64,000 nt of DNA, from NCBI GenBank assembly GCA_017417055.1, contig JAFPZX010000136.1, forward strand, positions 1 to 64,000. The letters run 5' to 3'. Both the position numbers and the translations under genes were made by a program. The DNA comes from Anaerolineaceae bacterium (GTDB taxonomy: Bacteria > Chloroflexota > Anaerolineae > Anaerolineales > Anaerolineaceae). A model generated the notes under the pieces. That model was not told the origin of the DNA and ran no database searches. It saw only the letters and a list, made by a program, of their open reading frames with translations. Below, piece after piece: positions 62,147-64,000 of the stretch. Within the stretch, counting starts at the first letter, position 1. Each line of letters begins with the position of its first letter.

Positions 62147-62225
62147 GGAGTTAGGAGTGAGGAGTGTCCAGTGGCTGATAGTCAGAAACACCAATTAACA
62201 GCTATCAGCTAATAGCTAATAGCTG
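62141..62225. repeat. Heptanucleotide tandem repeat (STRR) 10
   Basis: GAGAGGA, GTGAGGA, GTTAGGA, GTGAGGA, GTGTCCA, then CAGCTAT, CAGCTAA, TAGCTAA, TAGCTGC. It covers the stop codon of the M28 gene and reaches into the last codons of birA on the other strand. Confidence 0.85.
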
Positions 62226-63013
62226 CCAACCGGTCTCAGGGAGATTTCTCCCGCCAGCCAGGATCGTGTTTCGCCTTTTTTATTGACCGTGAGCAAACTG
62301 CCGTCTGGGGCGATTCCCTGAACCAGATTCAGTTCCCGCGTACCATCCTGACGAACCAGCAGTGCTTCTTCACCCTTGTACGCAAGACAAGATTCCCAAA
62401 GCTTAAAGAATTCCGGTTTGCCGATGAGCGGGCGAATCCGGATAAGGTGTGCCAAAAAGCTGTGGATCCAGTCGGTACGGGAAATAATGATACCCGTTTC
62501 ATCTTCAACCGAGGAAGCGGGATAAGTGATATCCGGAATGTCCGGCGCTGAACCGTGAAGCAGGTTCATTCCGACACCCAGAATCAAAGCATTCAGCTGT
62601 TCCCCTTCCCATTGCGTTTCACACAAAATCCCGGAGATCTTTTTGCGGTTCAGCAGGACGTCATTCGGCCATTTGATCAGGCTTTCAATGCCATAGTCGA
62701 CCCGCAATGCTTCCCGCAGAGCCAGTCCTGTAAGCGGAGAAAACAGGTTTAGAAAAGACATTTCTGCCTGTGTCGGACGGATAATGATCGTCATCGGCAG
62801 TGATGTCCCGGGCTTTGTGACCCAGATCCGCTGCATTCTTCCTCGGCCTTTTGTCTGTTCAAAGGATGTAATGACCGTCATGTCCGGATCGCCCGCGGAC
62901 GATCGCTCAAAGCCGAAATCATTTGTTGAGCCGATACGATCGAAACAGTAAACCTCACCAACGGGGAGATCGGCCAGAGCAGCTTGTAATTCTTCTATTG
63001 TCAATTTTTCCAT
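62216..63013 (-). CDS. birA: Biotin-[acetyl-CoA-carboxylase] ligase, without N-terminal HTH
   Basis: 265 residues. It attaches biotin to carboxylase carrier proteins. FDRIGSTNDFG (GSTN), the biotinyl-AMP loop TKGRGRMQRIW (GRGRxxRxW), KWPNDVLLNRKKISGILCET and LILGVGMNLL are all present. The C-terminal SH3-like domain (about 205-265) is also present. It starts directly with the catalytic domain, so it is a class I ligase that cannot repress biotin genes. The start has no evident ribosome site; a period-7 repeat lies just upstream. Confidence 0.93.
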   Translation of the reverse strand: MEKLTIEELQAALADLPVGEVYCFDRIGSTNDFGFERSSAGDPDMTVITSFEQTKGRGRMQRIWVTKPGTSLPMTIIIRPTQAEMSFLNLFSPLTGLALREALRVDYGIESLIKWPNDVLLNRKKISGILCETQWEGEQLNALILGVGMNLLHGSAPDIPDITYPASSVEDETGIIISRTDWIHSFLAHLIRIRPLIGKPEFFKLWESCLAYKGEEALLVRQDGTRELNLVQGIAPDGSLLTVNKKGETRSWLAGEISLRPVGSY

Positions 63014-63017
63014 AGTG

Positions 63018-63068
63018 TTTATCAGTGAGTAGTGTGAAGTATTCAGAGTTCAAAGTGAAGTTAAATTA
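63018..63068. repeat. Heptanucleotide tandem repeat (STRR) 11
   Basis: GTGAGTA, GTGTGAA, GTATTCA, GAGTTCA, AAGTGAA, GTTAAAT. Sits immediately 5' of the birA start. A further short run (GTGGTCA, GTGGTCT, GTGGAAA, GTGTTCA) is at 63575-63605. Confidence 0.75.
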
Positions 63069-63235
63069 ATCAAACGTGCTTTTCCAGGTACCACAATGAA
63101 CAGATTTAACTGAGCGCACACATATGCTGTCCCTTTGTGTCATCTGTGCGGCAGTAAAAAGGCAGACCTGGTGTGCTTTAAATCCAAAAGCTGCCCCATA
63201 AGACAGCTTTTGAAGATCTCAGAAAGAATTTCTGA

Positions 63236-63409
63236 TTATTTGGCAGGGGGAGTCATTCCCTCATGAAGTTCGGTTCGGCCAATGCGATAGATCTTGGTGC
63301 CGCATTCCGGGCATGTGCCGAAAACAACAGCTGAGCCACGTTTGTTGAAACCAGCAGTGGGATTCTGGATCTCACGCTTTGCCTTACATTTTACACAATA
63401 TCCTTCCAT
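63236..63409 (-). CDS. DUF5679 zinc-ribbon protein
   Basis: 57 residues. MEGYCVKCKAKREIQNP, AVVFGTCPECGTKIYRIG. CxxC at 5-8 and CPEC at 33-36 make one zinc ribbon. The opening MEGYCVKCKAKR and the CGTxxxRxG turn are the DUF5679 signature, a very small protein typical of Chloroflexota. AGGT of GGAGGTAATTAATG gives a strong ribosome site for ATG 63409. Function unknown; its size and charge suggest nucleic-acid or ribosome association. Confidence 0.88.
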   Translation of the reverse strand: MEGYCVKCKAKREIQNPTAGFNKRGSAVVFGTCPECGTKIYRIGRTELHEGMTPPAK

Positions 63410-63607
63410 TAATTACCTCCAAATTTGTAATGGTATTGACTGGAGTTTGTAACTCCATTTTATTCAAGTATACCAGAGGAATACTCTGATTACCTCTCAC
63501 AATAATGAGTATACACAATGTCTGAAAAAAATCAAGGGCACAGTAATATTTTTTTTGCAAATTCAGGGGAAAAATAGTGGTCAGTGGTCTGTGGAAAGTG
63601 TTCAGTA

Positions 63608-63640
63608 CAAAAAAACGGCTTGTAAAAAGCCGTTTTGGTC
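63608..63640 (-). terminator. Rho-independent terminator of cspA
   Basis: On the minus strand AAAACGGCTT (63636-63627) pairs with AAGCCGTTTT (63621-63612), followed by a run of T. It lies 41 bases beyond the cspA stop. Confidence 0.88.
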
Positions 63641-63676
63641 ATTTGGATTTGTGTTCTTTTTCTTACAGAACCGACA

Positions 63677-63886
63677 TCAGAGAATTGTTACATTGCTGGC
63701 CTGCAGGCCTTTCGGACCGCGATCTACGGTAAATTCAACTTCTTGTCCTTCTTTCAATGTGCGGAAACCGTTTCCCTGAATTGCAGTGTAATGGACAAAA
63801 ATGTCTTCGCCTTCCGGTTGAGAAAGAAAACCATATCCTTTTGCCTCATTGAACCACTTAACTGTACCTTTTAATGTCTCACTCAT
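63677..63886 (-). CDS. cspA: Cold-shock protein (CSD)
   Basis: 69 residues from ATG 63886 with GGAGAAGG upstream. The frame is open to 63976, but those codons are the 5' leader. RNP1 is KGYGFLSQ and RNP2 is DIFVHYTAI, with the [15 protein letters not shown] opening and a QASNVTIL end. Single-stranded RNA/DNA-binding OB fold acting as RNA chaperone. The ~110-base leader to the window end may carry the usual cold-responsive structure, but the promoter lies at or beyond the edge. Confidence 0.96.
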   Translation of the reverse strand: MSETLKGTVKWFNEAKGYGFLSQPEGEDIFVHYTAIQGNGFRTLKEGQEVEFTVDRGPKGLQASNVTIL

Positions 63887-64000
63887 TATAAACCTTCTCC
63901 TGTTTTTCCCGATAGGGAGATACCTTTGGAAACCGATAAGAAAACAATGCATTAAGAACCACGGGCAAGTTTTCATAAACCAGCTTCTTTTAACACATTC

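Noticed and set aside
1..64000. tRNA or rRNA genes
   Set aside because: I looked through the intergenic spaces for cloverleaf patterns and conserved rRNA stretches and saw none.

Overview
The window reads as one contig of a moderate-GC, strictly anaerobic-looking member of the Chloroflexota, most likely class Anaerolineae (Anaerolineaceae). This rests on a combination of genes. There is an Agl23/TIGR03663-type giant glycosyltransferase fused to NHL repeats, a tiny DUF5679 zinc-ribbon protein, an FmdB-type zinc ribbon, LysM and YkuD cell-wall proteins, and acetate kinase. PyrK/PyrD (NAD-linked dihydroorotate dehydrogenase) is present, and no outer-membrane biogenesis or respiratory genes were seen. 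The taxonomic call is inference from gene content; no rRNA or tRNA gene was found.

Layout. 0-6 kb: a DUF4097 adhesin-like protein, a GNAT acetyltransferase, a prolyl iminopeptidase and a large membrane-anchored carbohydrate-binding protein, separated by repeat-rich spacers. 6-13 kb (mostly minus strand): a gmk-rhomboid-PBP operon, then an L,D-transpeptidase and acetate kinase. 13-19 kb (plus): secreted and TM2 membrane proteins, lysS with an extra C-terminal tRNA-binding domain, a HAD phosphatase and infC-rpmI-rplT. 19.5-26 kb (plus): a complete branched-chain amino-acid ABC transporter (livJ-H-M-G-F) followed by pyrK-pyrD. 26-28 kb: an AbiE toxin-antitoxin pair beside a decayed XRE antitoxin. 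28-37.6 kb: exported proteins (LysM, TPM-like, DUF6273, S41 protease), a 609-aa tandem-HTH regulator and an acyl carrier protein. 37.7-43 kb (minus): Agl23-like glycosyltransferase and a class-A beta-lactamase-like hydrolase. 43-47 kb: a tyrosine recombinase homologue lacking its nucleophile, an MntR-type regulator, a HAD hydrolase and a Gfo/Idh/MocA oxidoreductase. 47-56 kb: an accessory stretch of hypotheticals, zinc-ribbon and PH-domain proteins, solitary HTH proteins, a DUF3800 protein, an Rpn-type nuclease and many repeats, plus a probable small RNA at 51.9 kb. 56-64 kb: efp, ftsH, a GGDEF diguanylate cyclase, an M28 peptidase, birA, a DUF5679 protein and cspA.

The most unusual property is the density and variety of non-coding repeats. 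They include 7-bp-period degenerate tandem arrays at a dozen sites, a ~100-bp element with ~19-bp terminal inverted repeats, a GAGTCA double-hairpin element in three copies, a 23-bp iteron array, and several GGGGACGGTTC-type hairpins. Other points worth checking are three probable enzyme-dead paralogues or variants (PBP, tyrosine recombinase, and an acetate kinase with substituted motif residues), an infC gene apparently starting at AUC, and a promoter-to-terminator small RNA.
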